This document shows positions 51,428 through 61,549 of a DNA stretch of 64,000 nucleotides, in pieces (positions within the stretch are counted from its first letter, which is position 1; each line of letters opens with the position of its first letter). This DNA is from Anaerolineales bacterium (GTDB lineage Bacteria > Chloroflexota > Anaerolineae > 4572-78 > J111). The DNA lies in the NCBI GenBank assembly GCA_020634855.1, contig JACKAU010000003.1, positions 806,001-870,000 on the forward strand. The letters are read 5' to 3'. Below the pieces are notes generated by a model. That model saw nothing but the letters and a program-made list of their open reading frames with translations, did not search any database and had not been told where the DNA came from. The position numbers and the translations under genes were made by a program.

Positions 51428-54400
51428 ATGACACGCGAACAAATAACGATCGATGGCAACGAGGCCGCAGCCTACGTTGCCCACAAAACCAACGAAGTAA
51501 TCGCCATCTACCCTATCACCCCCTCATCCCCGATGGGGGAACACGCCGACGAATGGAGCGCCAAAAGCATCAAGAATATCTGGGGCACCACTCCTCTCGT
51601 AGCCGAAATGCAATCTGAAGGGGGAGCAGCCGGCGCGGTTCACGGCGCTTTGCAAACCGGCTCGCTAACCACCACCTTCACTGCTAGTCAGGGATTGTTG
51701 TTGATGATCCCCAATATGTACAAGATTGCCGGCGAATTAACCAGTACTGTGTTTCACATCGCCGCCCGATCTCTAGCCGCCCAAGGCTTGTCCATTTTTG
51801 GCGATCACGGTGATGTGATGGCTGCGCGGGGCACCGGCTGGGCCATGCTTTTTGCCAACTCGGTGCAAGAAGTCATGGACATGGCCCTGATTGCTCAGGC
51901 CAGTACGCTGGAATCACGTGTGCCATTCTTGCACATTTTTGACGGCTTCCGCACCTCTCATGAGATCAACAAAATTGAGAAGCTCAGCGAAGACGACATC
52001 CGAGCCATGATCGATGATGATCTGGTGCGCGCCCACCGGCTGCGGGGCCTATCTCCCGACCGGCCGGTCATTCGCGGCACAGCCCAAAACCCCGATGTTT
52101 ACTTCCAGGCCCGCGAGTCGGCCAACCCTTACTATCTAGCCATCCCCGAAATCGTCCAAAATGCGATGGACAAACTGGCCGGCTTGGTCGGCCGCCAGTA
52201 CAAGCTGTTCGATTATGTCGGCGCACCGGACGCCGAGCGGGTGATTGTGCTGATGGGGTCTGGCTGTGAAACGGCAGAAGAGGCGATCAATTATCTCACG
52301 AGCCAGGGCGAAAAAGTAGGCATGGTCAAAATTCGCCTGTATCGCCCCTTCTCGGTCGATCATTTTATCCAAGCATTACCGCCCACCGTCAAGGCCATCG
52401 CCGCGCTTGACCGCACCAAAGAACCGGGCAGCGCCGGCGAACCGCTCTATCTCGATGTGGTCACTGCTATTAGCGAGAGCGTGATGAGCCAAACCGCGCC
52501 GTTCAGCCAAATGCCGCGCATCATCGGCGGACGTTACGGCTTATCCTCCAAAGAATTTACGCCGGCGATGATCAAATCGATTTTTGATGAGTTGGCTAAA
52601 GAACATCCTAAAAACCATTTTACCACCGGCATTATCGATGACGTGACCCACACCAGTCTGGCTTTCGACCCGACGTTCGATACCGAACCGGACGACACCA
52701 TTCGGGCCGTTTTCTGGGGGCTTGGCTCCGATGGAACGGTCAGCGCCAACAAAAACTCTATTAAAATTATCGGCCAGGGTACCCCCAACTATGCCCAAGG
52801 CTACTTTGTGTACGACTCGAAAAAATCCGGGGCGCGCACCATCTCTCACCTGCGCTTTGGCCCGCGCCCGATTCAGAGTACGTACCTGATTAATCAGGCC
52901 AACTTTGTCGCCTGTCACCAATTTGGTTTCCTGGAACGCTACGATGTGCTCGATCTGGCGGCTGACGGGGCTACCTTCCTGCTCAACTCGCCCTACGGGC
53001 CTGATGAGGTTTGGAACCACATTCCCCGCGTGGTCCAACAGCAGATCATCGACAAACAGTTAAAACTGTACGTTATCGACGCCTATTCGGTGGCCCGAGA
53101 GATGCAGTTGGGCGTGCGCATCAACACCATTATGCAAACCTGCTTCTTTGCCATCAGCGGCGTCCTGCCCCCAGATGAAGCCATTGCCAAAATCAAGGAA
53201 TCGATTAAGAAAACCTACGGCGTACGCGGCGAGATAATCGTCAAGAAAAATTTTGCGGGGGTTGACGCGGCGGTCGCTCACCTGCACCCGGTGGACGTAC
53301 CGGCCACGGTCACCAGTACCCTGGAACTGCCGCCGGTTGTACCGACAGCCGCACCGGACTTTGTCCAAACTATCACCGCCGAAATGATCGCCGGGCGCGG
53401 TGATCTGCTGCCGGTCAGTGCGCTGCCGGTTGACGGCACGTATCCGGTGGGAACGACCCAATGGGAAAAACGGAACATCGCTCAGGAAGTGCCGGTGTGG
53501 GACCCCGATGTGTGTATTCAGTGCGGTAAATGTGTGCTGGTCTGCCCCCACGCGGTTATTCGCGGCAAGGTTTACCATGAAAGCGCCCTGACCGATGCGC
53601 CGCAAGCTTTCAAATTCACCGACGCCCGTTGGAAAGAGTTAAGAGGCCAGAAATACACCCTGCAAGTAGCGGTGGAAGATTGCACCGGCTGCCAGTTGTG
53701 TGTGGAAGCCTGCCCAGCCAAGAACAAACGACAGGTCGGCCGCAAAGCCATTAACATGGAAGCCCAACTGCCTATTCGCGATACGGAAGCCGAAAACTGG
53801 GACTTTTTCCTGACTCTGCCGGAAGTTGATCGCGTCAGCGATGTGAACTTTACCAACGTCAAAAACGTACAGTTGCTCGATCCGCTGTTTGAGTTCTCTG
53901 GCGCGTGCGCCGGTTGCGGCGAAACGCCCTACCTCAAGCTGATGAGCCAGCTCTTTGGCGACCGGGCTATTATTGCCAACGCCACCGGCTGTTCCAGCAT
54001 TTATGGTGGAAACTTGCCAACGACCCCGTGGGCGGCCAATGCGGCGGGTCGCGGCCCTACCTGGAGCAACTCCTTGTTTGAAGACAACGCCGAGTTCGGC
54101 ATGGGCATGCGGCTCACCGTCGATAAGCAAAGCGAATATGCCGCTGAGTTGGTTTACCAACTGCGAGCGGAGATCGGCGAAGAGTTGGCCGATGCACTGC
54201 TCAACGCCGACCAATCCTCCGAAGCGGGGATTAATGAACAGCGGGCCAGAGTGGACCGGTTGAAGGACAAACTGGCCGGGAATACTACCCCGGCCGGTCG
54301 CGACCTGCTGAGCTTGGCCGATATGCTGGTTAAGAAAAATATCTGGATTGTCGGCGGCGACGGCTGGGCCTATGATATCGGCTACGGTGGGCTGGATCAT

Positions 54401-54976
54401 GTGTTGGCCAGTGATCGCAACATCAACGTGCTGGTGCTTGATACCGAGGTTTACTCGAATACCGGCGGCCAGTCGTCGAAATCGACCCCGCTGGCGGCTG
54501 TCGCCAAATTTGCCGCGAGTGGTAAACCGATCGCGAAGAAAGATTTGGGGATGATTGCGGTCAGCTACGGCCACGTCTACGTCGCCCAGATCGCTATGGG
54601 GTCCAGCGACATGCAAACGGTTAAAGCCTTCCTGGAAGCCGAATCGTACGATGGGCCGTCGCTGATTATCGCCTACAGTCACTGCATCGCCCACGGTATC
54701 AACATGGCCAAAGGCTTAGAGCAGCAAAACCTGGCGACTCAATCAGGCCACTGGCCGCTGTATCGCTACGACCCGCGCTTGAAAGCGGAAGGCAAAAACC
54801 CAATGCAACTTGACTCTAAAGCGCCAAAAATTCCATTGAAGACCTACATCTACAATGAAAACCGGTACCGCATACTGCTGCAAAGCGATCCGCAGCGGGC
54901 GGCAGAACTTTTGGCTGATGCCCAGGCGGCGGTTAATGCCCGATGGGAAAAATATACCGAGTTGGCAAACAAATAA
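51428..54976 (+). CDS. nifJ: Pyruvate:ferredoxin (flavodoxin) oxidoreductase
   Basis: A 1182-residue single-chain PFOR: alpha/gamma/delta/beta fusions. The N-terminus (MTREQITIDGNEAAAYVAHK and IYPITPSSPMGEHADEWSA) binds pyruvate and thiamine diphosphate partners. Two 4Fe-4S sites are CIQCGKCVLVC and CTGCQLCVEAC, and the TPP region GGDGWAYDIGYGGLDH precedes DTEVYSNTGGQSSKSTP. It oxidises pyruvate to acetyl-CoA and reduces ferredoxin, which could feed the hydrogenase indirectly. The start ATG 51428 follows GGGAGAGGACA; longer in-frame starts upstream are unsupported. The likely electron acceptor is ferredoxin or flavodoxin. Confidence 0.96.
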   Translation: MTREQITIDGNEAAAYVAHKTNEVIAIYPITPSSPMGEHADEWSAKSIKNIWGTTPLVAEMQSEGGAAGAVHGALQTGSLTTTFTASQGLLLMIPNMYKIAGELTSTVFHIAARSLAAQGLSIFGDHGDVMAARGTGWAMLFANSVQEVMDMALIAQASTLESRVPFLHIFDGFRTSHEINKIEKLSEDDIRAMIDDDLVRAHRLRGLSPDRPVIRGTAQNPDVYFQARESANPYYLAIPEIVQNAMDKLAGLVGRQYKLFDYVGAPDAERVIVLMGSGCETAEEAINYLTSQGEKVGMVKIRLYRPFSVDHFIQALPPTVKAIAALDRTKEPGSAGEPLYLDVVTAISESVMSQTAPFSQMPRIIGGRYGLSSKEFTPAMIKSIFDELAKEHPKNHFTTGIIDDVTHTSLAFDPTFDTEPDDTIRAVFWGLGSDGTVSANKNSIKIIGQGTPNYAQGYFVYDSKKSGARTISHLRFGPRPIQSTYLINQANFVACHQFGFLERYDVLDLAADGATFLLNSPYGPDEVWNHIPRVVQQQIIDKQLKLYVIDAYSVAREMQLGVRINTIMQTCFFAISGVLPPDEAIAKIKESIKKTYGVRGEIIVKKNFAGVDAAVAHLHPVDVPATVTSTLELPPVVPTAAPDFVQTITAEMIAGRGDLLPVSALPVDGTYPVGTTQWEKRNIAQEVPVWDPDVCIQCGKCVLVCPHAVIRGKVYHESALTDAPQAFKFTDARWKELRGQKYTLQVAVEDCTGCQLCVEACPAKNKRQVGRKAINMEAQLPIRDTEAENWDFFLTLPEVDRVSDVNFTNVKNVQLLDPLFEFSGACAGCGETPYLKLMSQLFGDRAIIANATGCSSIYGGNLPTTPWAANAAGRGPTWSNSLFEDNAEFGMGMRLTVDKQSEYAAELVYQLRAEIGEELADALLNADQSSEAGINEQRARVDRLKDKLAGNTTPAGRDLLSLADMLVKKNIWIVGGDGWAYDIGYGGLDHVLASDRNINVLVLDTEVYSNTGGQSSKSTPLAAVAKFAASGKPIAKKDLGMIAVSYGHVYVAQIAMGSSDMQTVKAFLEAESYDGPSLIIAYSHCIAHGINMAKGLEQQNLATQSGHWPLYRYDPRLKAEGKNPMQLDSKAPKIPLKTYIYNENRYRILLQSDPQRAAELLADAQAAVNARWEKYTELANK

Positions 54977-54987
54977 AAACCCGGCTT

Positions 54988-55017
54988 CTCAGTGAGGGCC
55001 AAGCGGCTCTCACTGAG
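54988..55017 (+). promoter_or_regulatory. Hairpin between nifJ and the DHOD-like gene
   Basis: CTCAGTGAGGGCC, loop AAGC, GGCTCTCACTGAG with one mismatch and no T-run. It may process or stabilise the mRNA in the 68-bp spacer rather than terminate it. Confidence 0.5.
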
Positions 55018-55044
55018 GGTATCCTATCAAAAAAGAGGCAAACG

Positions 55045-56073
55045 ATGACTGACTTAACAACAACGTATATGGGCATGACCCTCAAAAATCCGGTGGTGGC
55101 TTCGGCTTCACCCATATCTGAAACTGTGGAAGGTATTTGTCGATTAGAAGACGCCGGCGCTTCAGCCGTGGTGATGTACTCGCTATTTGAAGAACAGATC
55201 AACTATCAAAGCCAGCTTCTGGATCACTATCTCAGCTACAACATTGAGAGTTTCGCCGAGGCTTTGGACTATTATCCGGATCTGGAGAATTACAAAGTCG
55301 GGCCGGAGAGCTATTTGGAAATACTGCGTCGAGCCAAAGAGGTAACGGAGATTCCGATTATCGGCAGCTTGAACGGCGTTTCGAGCGGCGGCTGGATTGA
55401 GTACGCCAAGAAGATTGAAGAGGCCGGGGCTGATGCGCTGGAGTTGAATACCTATTTCATTCCGACCGACATCGGCATGTCCGGCACGGACGTAGAGCAG
55501 ATGTACCTTGATGTTTTGCGCGATGTAAAGAGCAGCATCTCGATCCCGGTGGCGATGAAGCTGAACCCTTACTTTAGCGCCACGGCCAACATGGCCTTTC
55601 GGCTGGCCGAAGCCGGGGCCGATGCGCTGGTCATGTTCAACCGCTTTTACCAACCTGATTTCGATATCGAGAATCTGGAAGTGGTGCCCCACCTGGTCTT
55701 GAGCAACTCTAATGAAATGCGCCTGCCGCTGCGCTGGGTGGCCATTTTATACGGGCGGGTGCCGGTTGATTTCGCCATTACCACCGGCGTTCATAACCAC
55801 GAAGATGTCCTTAAGGGGATGATGGCCGGAGCCAAAGTGACAATGATGGCCTCGGAACTGCTGCACCACGGGCTCGACCGGATCGACGAGATTCTGCAAG
55901 AGATGACCATCTGGATGGAAGAGCGCGAGTACACCTCGGTGGTGGAAATGCAAGGCAGTATGAGCCAGCAGTACGTGGCCGAGCCATCGGTGTTTGAGCG
56001 GGCCAACTACATGAAAATCCTCCAATCCTGGCAGTCTGATCCAACAGGTCGAATGGCTCATTTGTCAATATAA
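55045..56073 (+). CDS. Dihydroorotate dehydrogenase-like flavoprotein
   Basis: 342 residues from ATG 55045, chosen for GAGG 8 nt upstream. The TIM-barrel FMN enzyme fits the class 1 DHOD family: TTTYMGMTLKNPVVASASPIS, ELNTYFIPTDIG, PVAMKLNPYFSA and ITTGVHNHEDVLKGMMAGA. It is often encoded or fused with PFOR in fermentative bacteria and cyanobacteria, so it may not serve pyrimidine synthesis. Here it lies right after nifJ. The substrate and partner cannot be told; no PyrK-type electron-transfer subunit is adjacent. Confidence 0.88.
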   Translation: MTDLTTTYMGMTLKNPVVASASPISETVEGICRLEDAGASAVVMYSLFEEQINYQSQLLDHYLSYNIESFAEALDYYPDLENYKVGPESYLEILRRAKEVTEIPIIGSLNGVSSGGWIEYAKKIEEAGADALELNTYFIPTDIGMSGTDVEQMYLDVLRDVKSSISIPVAMKLNPYFSATANMAFRLAEAGADALVMFNRFYQPDFDIENLEVVPHLVLSNSNEMRLPLRWVAILYGRVPVDFAITTGVHNHEDVLKGMMAGAKVTMMASELLHHGLDRIDEILQEMTIWMEEREYTSVVEMQGSMSQQYVAEPSVFERANYMKILQSWQSDPTGRMAHLSI

Positions 56074-56280
56074 ATCATACATGTTAAACTTTCTTTATGG
56101 TCCTGCTGCTCGCGTGATGTTCTATGCGTCTTGAGCCAACATTTAACGATATGGGAGCTGTCGTTTTAGAGGGGATGCGGTAGCCTGCGTAAGGGCAAGG
56201 CAGAAACTTCTATTCGGGCACCCACCTGCCGAAGGCAGGTTCAAAGGCAATTAGATTGCACACGGTTCAGCGGGATCAAG

Positions 56281-56315
56281 AAAAGTGCTGTCTCTTAATG
56301 AGCAGCACTTTTTTT
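56281..56315 (+). terminator. Rho-independent terminator
   Basis: AAAAGTGCTG, a 12-nt loop, CAGCACTTTT and a T-run. It terminates the nifJ/DHOD-like unit. The rest of the gap 56074-56335 shows no gene. Confidence 0.85.
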
Positions 56316-56335
56316 CATGAAGTCTCAGCCAGAAC

Positions 56336-57439
56336 TCAACAGCCCGACATCGTCTCTTCGATGAGCATATCGACCACCGCTTCCAAACTACCCGTCTCAT
56401 TATAGGTACGCAGTTGTCTATCGGCGCTAGTGCCTGTTTCGAGAATGGTGTTGATATACTCAATCTCTGCGCGTGAGCCTAAATCATCGACCACACTATC
56501 GACAATTTCGAGTAATTCTTCAACCAGCAGCCGAAAAGGCACCTCTTGGCGTTTACCAAAATCGATCAATTTGCCTTGGACCCCGTTTTTGGTCGCCCGC
56601 CATTTGTTTTCGGCAATTAAGGCCTGGCGATAGATCCGCCACGATTGATTGGATTTTCTCAATTGGATCAACTTAACGACTATCGCCTGAATCACAGCCG
56701 CAATGGCAATGACTTCATCAACTTTAGTAGTACAATCACACATTCTGAATTCAAGCGTCGGGAACTTGGGGTGAGGCCGGATATCCCACCAGATTTTGGT
56801 CGGCTCCTCGATGCAGTGAGTGTTGACCAAAATATCAACGTAGCGCTCGTAATCCTGGGCCGACTCGAAATATTGCGGCAGTCCGGTGCGGGGTAGATCT
56901 TCAAAGATAACGCTGCGATAAGATTTCAAGCCGGTCGGATGGCCCAACCAAAAGGGGGAGGAGGTAGACAGCGCGAAAATATGGGGGACAAAGTAGGTCA
57001 TCTGGTTCATGACATCAATGCGAAGATCGGGGTCAGGAATACCAATGTGGACGTGCATCCCGAAGATGAGCAGCCGCCGGGCCAGCATTTGCATATCCTT
57101 CTCCAACCCTTTGTACCGCTCCCGTTCGGTCACCGCTTGGTCTTTCCAGCGTGAAAAAGGGTGGGTGCCGGCAGCCACAATCCGGCGATCGTTCTCGTTG
57201 GCAATATCGCTAACGAGTCGCCGCAAGCGCGTTACTTCTTGCCGAGCCTCTTCAACATTGCGACAGACATGGCTGCCGACTTCTATTTGTGACTGAAGAA
57301 ACTCCGGCTTGACTTGATCCCGAAAGACGACAGCTCCCTTATCTAACAACTCGGAAATATATGAAGTTAGATGTCGTGTTTCGGGATCAACAATTTGATA
57401 TTCTTCTTCGATACCAATCGTAAAATCTTCGAGCTTCAC
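56336..57439 (-). CDS. YbdK-like carboxylate-amine ligase (glutamate-cysteine ligase family)
   Basis: 367 residues of the GCS2/YbdK family with the ATP-grasp-like core: TIGIEEEYQIVDPETRHL, VGSHVCRNVEEARQ, AAGTHPFSRWKDQ, MHVHIGIPDPDLRI and LEFRMCDCTT. Family members weakly ligate glutamate and cysteine or make other gamma-glutamyl compounds. The gene ends close to the terminator of the opposite strand. No glutathione synthetase is adjacent, so glutathione synthesis is not implied. A 385-bp gap with a repeat follows upstream. Confidence 0.9.
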   Translation of the reverse strand: MKLEDFTIGIEEEYQIVDPETRHLTSYISELLDKGAVVFRDQVKPEFLQSQIEVGSHVCRNVEEARQEVTRLRRLVSDIANENDRRIVAAGTHPFSRWKDQAVTERERYKGLEKDMQMLARRLLIFGMHVHIGIPDPDLRIDVMNQMTYFVPHIFALSTSSPFWLGHPTGLKSYRSVIFEDLPRTGLPQYFESAQDYERYVDILVNTHCIEEPTKIWWDIRPHPKFPTLEFRMCDCTTKVDEVIAIAAVIQAIVVKLIQLRKSNQSWRIYRQALIAENKWRATKNGVQGKLIDFGKRQEVPFRLLVEELLEIVDSVVDDLGSRAEIEYINTILETGTSADRQLRTYNETGSLEAVVDMLIEETMSGC

Positions 57440-57455
57440 GGCCCTCTCCTATAAA

Positions 57456-57545
57456 ATAGTTGGCTGGATGGTTAGTCAGTTGGTTAGTCGGTTAGTCGGT
57501 TGGTTACCGCTCCCTATCCAGCCAACTATCGCTCTATCCAACTAC
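57456..57545. repeat. TTAGTCGGTTGG island with perfect inverted ends
   Basis: ATAGTTGGCTGGAT at 57456-57469 is exactly inverted at 57516-57529, with TTAGTCGG units between and CTATCCAACTACCC after. It belongs to the same low-complexity class as 22080-22230. The remainder of 57440-57824 shows no credible gene. Confidence 0.75.
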
Positions 57546-57824
57546 CCAAATTGTATCAGATTTAAACGAGCAGAAATTTGGACGCATTATAACACAGGCC
57601 CACCCGCCTCCAAATATTTTGTAGCCGTGTGAGCCTGATCGCATTTGTTCGATAATTTTGATTTTGTTCTTTCCATGCTACAATCCACACTGCTTTCGCT
57701 TTGTAATTTTCTCGTAACTGTTCAATAATTCCCACATAATGCAACCTATCTATCATAGAGCTGAGAGACTATTTGTAACTCCTACCAACTCATGTAATTA
57801 AAACCAGCTCAAGGAGAGTCTACT

Positions 57825-59243
57825 ATGGCAAAAAATCAATTTGGCCTAATCGGACTGGCGGTAATGGGCCAGAACCTGGTCCTCAATGCGGCTGACCACG
57901 GTTTCAGCGTCTCTGTTTTTAACCGCACCACGTCAAAGACCGATGAATTTATGGCCGGCGAAGCTAAAGAGAAATCGATCACCCCTACCCACAGCATAGA
58001 AGAATTTGTGGAAAGTTTGGAACGACCGCGCACCATCCAACTTATGGTCAAAGCCGGCGCGCCGGTCGATATGGTGATCGACGAGATCAAACCGTTGCTC
58101 GATCCCGGCGACATCATCATCGACGGCGGCAACTCCTTTTTTCACGACACCGAACGGCGAGCCAAAGAGCTAGAAGCCGCCAACCTGCGCTTCATCGGCA
58201 TGGGCGTCTCCGGCGGCGAAGAGGGCGCCCGGCGCGGCCCTAGCCTGATGCCCGGCGGTACCCGTGAAGCCTACGGCATCATTGAGCCGCTAGTCATAGC
58301 CATCTCGGCCAAAGCGCCCGCCGACGGCGCGCCGTGCGTAACCTATATCGGGCCGGGCGGTGCGGGTCACTACGTCAAGATGGTCCACAACGGCATCGAG
58401 TACGGCGATATGCAGCTTATCGCCGAAAGCTACGCCATCCTCAAAGCCGCGCTCGATCCCTCTCCGGAGGAGTTCCACCAAATTTTCAGCGCCTGGAACG
58501 AAACCGAACTGTCCTCCTTTTTGATCGAAATCACTTCCCATATCTTCACTAAAATCGATGAAGATACCGGTCGGCCACTGGTCGATATGATTTTGGACAA
58601 AGCCGGCCAAAAAGGAACCGGCAAATGGACCAGCCAGAACGCTCTGGACATCGGCTCGGCCATTCCGACGATCACCTCAGCGGTCGATGGCCGGATTATC
58701 TCATCGATCAAAGAGGAGCGTGTGGCTGCTTCAAAAATTCTGTCCGGCCCCCAAACCCGCTACGACGGCGATCGGCAGCAGTTGATCAACGCCGTGCGGT
58801 CAGCCCTATATGCCTCGAAAATTTGCTCTTACGCCCAAGGCATGGCCCTGTTGAGAACTGCCTCGGCCGAGTACAACTACAATCTGGATTTGGCCGAAAT
58901 TGCCCGTATCTGGCGGGCAGGCTGTATTATCCGGGCCGAACTGCTGGACGACATTACCAACGCCTATCGCCGCAATACCAACTTGGCCAACCTGCTGGTT
59001 GATGGGCAATTTAAAGAGGCAGTTGAGAGCCGCCAGGCCGATTGGCGATTTGCGGTCAAAACGGCCATCGATTTGGGAACCCCGGTTCCAGCCATGAGCG
59101 CTTCGCTGGCCTACTTCGATGCCTATCGCTCGGCGCGGGTCTCGGCTAACCTGATCCAGGCGCAGCGAGATTATTTCGGAGCGCACACGTTTGAACGCAT
59201 CGACAAACCCGGCAGCTTCCACGCCAATTGGATGGGAGAATAG
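57825..59243 (+). CDS. gnd: 6-phosphogluconate dehydrogenase, decarboxylating
   Basis: 472 residues, the long dimeric form. NADP-binding fingerprint IGLAVMGQNLVLNAADHG near the start, the substrate motif GVSGGEEGARRGPSLMPGG with the catalytic region beyond, and GGAGHYVKMVHNGIEYGDM. It converts 6-phosphogluconate to ribulose 5-phosphate and CO2 with NADPH formation. GGAG lies 9 nt before the ATG. It starts the oxidative pentose phosphate operon; zwf follows after 3 bp. Confidence 0.97.
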   Translation: MAKNQFGLIGLAVMGQNLVLNAADHGFSVSVFNRTTSKTDEFMAGEAKEKSITPTHSIEEFVESLERPRTIQLMVKAGAPVDMVIDEIKPLLDPGDIIIDGGNSFFHDTERRAKELEAANLRFIGMGVSGGEEGARRGPSLMPGGTREAYGIIEPLVIAISAKAPADGAPCVTYIGPGGAGHYVKMVHNGIEYGDMQLIAESYAILKAALDPSPEEFHQIFSAWNETELSSFLIEITSHIFTKIDEDTGRPLVDMILDKAGQKGTGKWTSQNALDIGSAIPTITSAVDGRIISSIKEERVAASKILSGPQTRYDGDRQQLINAVRSALYASKICSYAQGMALLRTASAEYNYNLDLAEIARIWRAGCIIRAELLDDITNAYRRNTNLANLLVDGQFKEAVESRQADWRFAVKTAIDLGTPVPAMSASLAYFDAYRSARVSANLIQAQRDYFGAHTFERIDKPGSFHANWMGE

Positions 59244-59246
59244 TCC

Positions 59247-60761
59247 GTGGATCCAGTTGATTTTAACCGAAGCGGCATCCGGCAAGTGCCTGACCCCTGT
59301 GTCGTGGTTATTTTTGGGGCGTCAGGCGATCTCACCCGACGTAAGTTGATGCCGTCCTTGTTTAGCCTGGTCTGCGAAAAACTACTGCCCGATCAATTTA
59401 GCGTGGTCGGCGTAGCCCGCACGGAGATGGACAACGACGGCTTTCGCCAGAAAATTAACGAAGGTATCGACAGCCACGGCCGCTTAAAACCCAAAGTTTG
59501 CGACCGCTGGGCCGACTTTGCCAAGAACATCTACTATCATCAAGGCGAATACGATGACGCTGCCACCTATGACGGCCTATGCAATCTCTTAGGCCAAATC
59601 GATCAGGAAGTCGGCGGCGGCTGCAACATTCTATTCTATCTCTCCACGCCGCCGATGCTGTACGCCCCGATCATCAGGCAGTTGGGCCAGGCCGGACTGG
59701 CCGTTGAACCGGAGGGCCACTGGCGGCGCATCATCATCGAAAAGCCGTTTGGCCACGATCTGGCTTCAGCCACGGAACTCAACCACGATGTTCATCACGT
59801 ATTTCACGAGGAACAGGTTTACCGCATCGATCACTACCTGGGCAAAGAAACCGTACAGAACTTGCTGGTTTTTCGCTTTGCCAACGCTATTTTCGAACCC
59901 CTCTGGAACCGCAACTACATCGACCACGTCCAAATCACCGTCTCCGAAGAGGTCGGCCTGGGCAGCCGGGCTGGGTACTACGACACCGCCGGCGTCTTGC
60001 GTGATATGTTTCAGAATCATCTGCTCCAACTCCTCACCCTGACAGCGATGGAACCGCCTGCCGAATTCAATGCGACCACGCTACGGGACGAAAAGGTCAA
60101 AGTCCTCAAAGCCGTCCAGCGCATCGAGCCGGAAGGGGTGGGAGAATTTACTGTTAGAGGCCAGTACCGGACGTATCGTGATGAAAAAGGGGTCGCCTTC
60201 AATACCAACACCGCCACCTTCGCCGCAGCCAAAATGTACATCAACAACTGGCGCTGGCGGAATGTGCCATTTTTCCTGCGCTCCGGCAAAGCGTTGGCCG
60301 GTAAAGTCACAGAGATCGCCGTTCAGTTTCGACACGTGCCTCACCTGATGTTTCCGCTGGCACCCGGCGAAGGGCTGCCGGCCAACCGGCTGGGGCTGTG
60401 TTTGCAACCCAACGAAGGCATCCTGCTTCACTTTGAAACCAAATTACCCGGCGCGGGTATGCGCACCCGTTCGGTCGATATGTCGTATCTGTACGAACAG
60501 GATTTCGGTACAAACAGCCTACCCGATGCCTACGAGCGTTTGCTCCTCGATGCCCTGCACGGCGATGCCTCGCTCTTCACCCGCAGCGATGAGATCGAAC
60601 TGGCCTGGCGGCTGATCGATCCCATTATAGATGGGTGGGACAGTGAACACGCCCCGCCGCTGGCCTTTTATGAATCCGGCACGTGGGGGCCAAGTAAATC
60701 TGATGAATTCATTCGAGCTGAAAAGGGCCGCAAATGGTTTAGTATTTGTACCGAATGTTAA
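59247..60761 (+). CDS. zwf: Glucose-6-phosphate 1-dehydrogenase
   Basis: 504 residues with the coenzyme motif VVIFGASGDLTRRKLMPSLF and the active-site signature YRIDHYLGKETVQNLL, whose His-Tyr-Leu-Gly-Lys fits catalysis. It forms 6-phosphogluconolactone and NADPH. The start is GTG at 59247, only 3 bp after the gnd stop, so translation is likely coupled. pgl follows 34 bp downstream. The order gnd-zwf-pgl places the three oxidative steps in one transcript. Confidence 0.97.
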   Translation: MDPVDFNRSGIRQVPDPCVVVIFGASGDLTRRKLMPSLFSLVCEKLLPDQFSVVGVARTEMDNDGFRQKINEGIDSHGRLKPKVCDRWADFAKNIYYHQGEYDDAATYDGLCNLLGQIDQEVGGGCNILFYLSTPPMLYAPIIRQLGQAGLAVEPEGHWRRIIIEKPFGHDLASATELNHDVHHVFHEEQVYRIDHYLGKETVQNLLVFRFANAIFEPLWNRNYIDHVQITVSEEVGLGSRAGYYDTAGVLRDMFQNHLLQLLTLTAMEPPAEFNATTLRDEKVKVLKAVQRIEPEGVGEFTVRGQYRTYRDEKGVAFNTNTATFAAAKMYINNWRWRNVPFFLRSGKALAGKVTEIAVQFRHVPHLMFPLAPGEGLPANRLGLCLQPNEGILLHFETKLPGAGMRTRSVDMSYLYEQDFGTNSLPDAYERLLLDALHGDASLFTRSDEIELAWRLIDPIIDGWDSEHAPPLAFYESGTWGPSKSDEFIRAEKGRKWFSICTEC

Positions 60762-60795
60762 TTAGATACAATGTTCATCTAGAGAGAGGAGGCCC

Positions 60796-61533
60796 ATGAG
60801 CCTACATATTTTTGCCATTCAAGACGAATTGAGTGATGCTATCGCCGATTATGTCCAACAGATGTCGGCCAAAGCCATTGAAGACCACGGTCAATTTACG
60901 GTGGCGCTGTCAGGCGGATCGCTGATAAAACTCCTTAGCACCGAACTGGTCAAAGACCCGATCCGGTCGGAGATCAACTGGCCGGCCTGGCACGTTTTCT
61001 GGGCCGATGAACGTTACGTGCCGTTAGACGACGAGGACAGCAACTACCGGCTGGCCAAAGAACTGATTTTTGATCAGGTTGATATCCCCCCTGAGCAAAT
61101 TTACCCTATCAATCCGGCCCTTAGACTGGCAGGGGCGGCCAGAGCCTATGCCAAAGCTGTGCGCACCATTTTGCCGCCGGATGAAAATAGGTTGCCCCGG
61201 TTTGACCTGGTGCTGCTGGGCATGGGCGAAGACGGCCATACAGCCTCGCTTTTTCCGGACCACCATCTGCTCGATGAAACCAGGCTGTGGGTGGCCCCGA
61301 TTGCGGACTCGCCCAAGCCGCCCTCAATGCGCATCACGCTCACTTTGCCGGTCATCAACAATGCCAATTATGTGGCCTTCTTAGCAACCGGCGCTGGCAA
61401 AGCCGAAGCAGTGTTTCAAGCTATCGAAAAAGCCGGATCGACTTGTCCGGTCCCGGCCGGACGCGTCCAACCGACCCACGGTCAACTCGATTGGTTTCTT
61501 GATGAAGCCGCTGCGGCTAGATTAATCGATTAA
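60796..61533 (+). CDS. pgl: 6-phosphogluconolactonase
   Basis: 245 residues of the DevB/Pgl family: VALSGGSLIKLLSTEL near the start, FWADERYVPLDDEDSNYRL, and FDLVLLGMGEDGHTASLFPDH, the core of the lactonase site. It hydrolyses 6-phosphogluconolactone between Zwf and Gnd. AGAGAGGAGG lies about 4 nt before the ATG, a strong RBS. It completes the operon. A leader repeat and tpx follow. Confidence 0.95.
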   Translation: MSLHIFAIQDELSDAIADYVQQMSAKAIEDHGQFTVALSGGSLIKLLSTELVKDPIRSEINWPAWHVFWADERYVPLDDEDSNYRLAKELIFDQVDIPPEQIYPINPALRLAGAARAYAKAVRTILPPDENRLPRFDLVLLGMGEDGHTASLFPDHHLLDETRLWVAPIADSPKPPSMRITLTLPVINNANYVAFLATGAGKAEAVFQAIEKAGSTCPVPAGRVQPTHGQLDWFLDEAAAARLID

Positions 61534-61549
61534 CTATTTATTTTGTTTC

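Noticed and set aside
57562..57756. 64-codon minus-strand frame in the gap before gnd
   Set aside because: No RBS, no family resemblance and odd composition; left unannotated.
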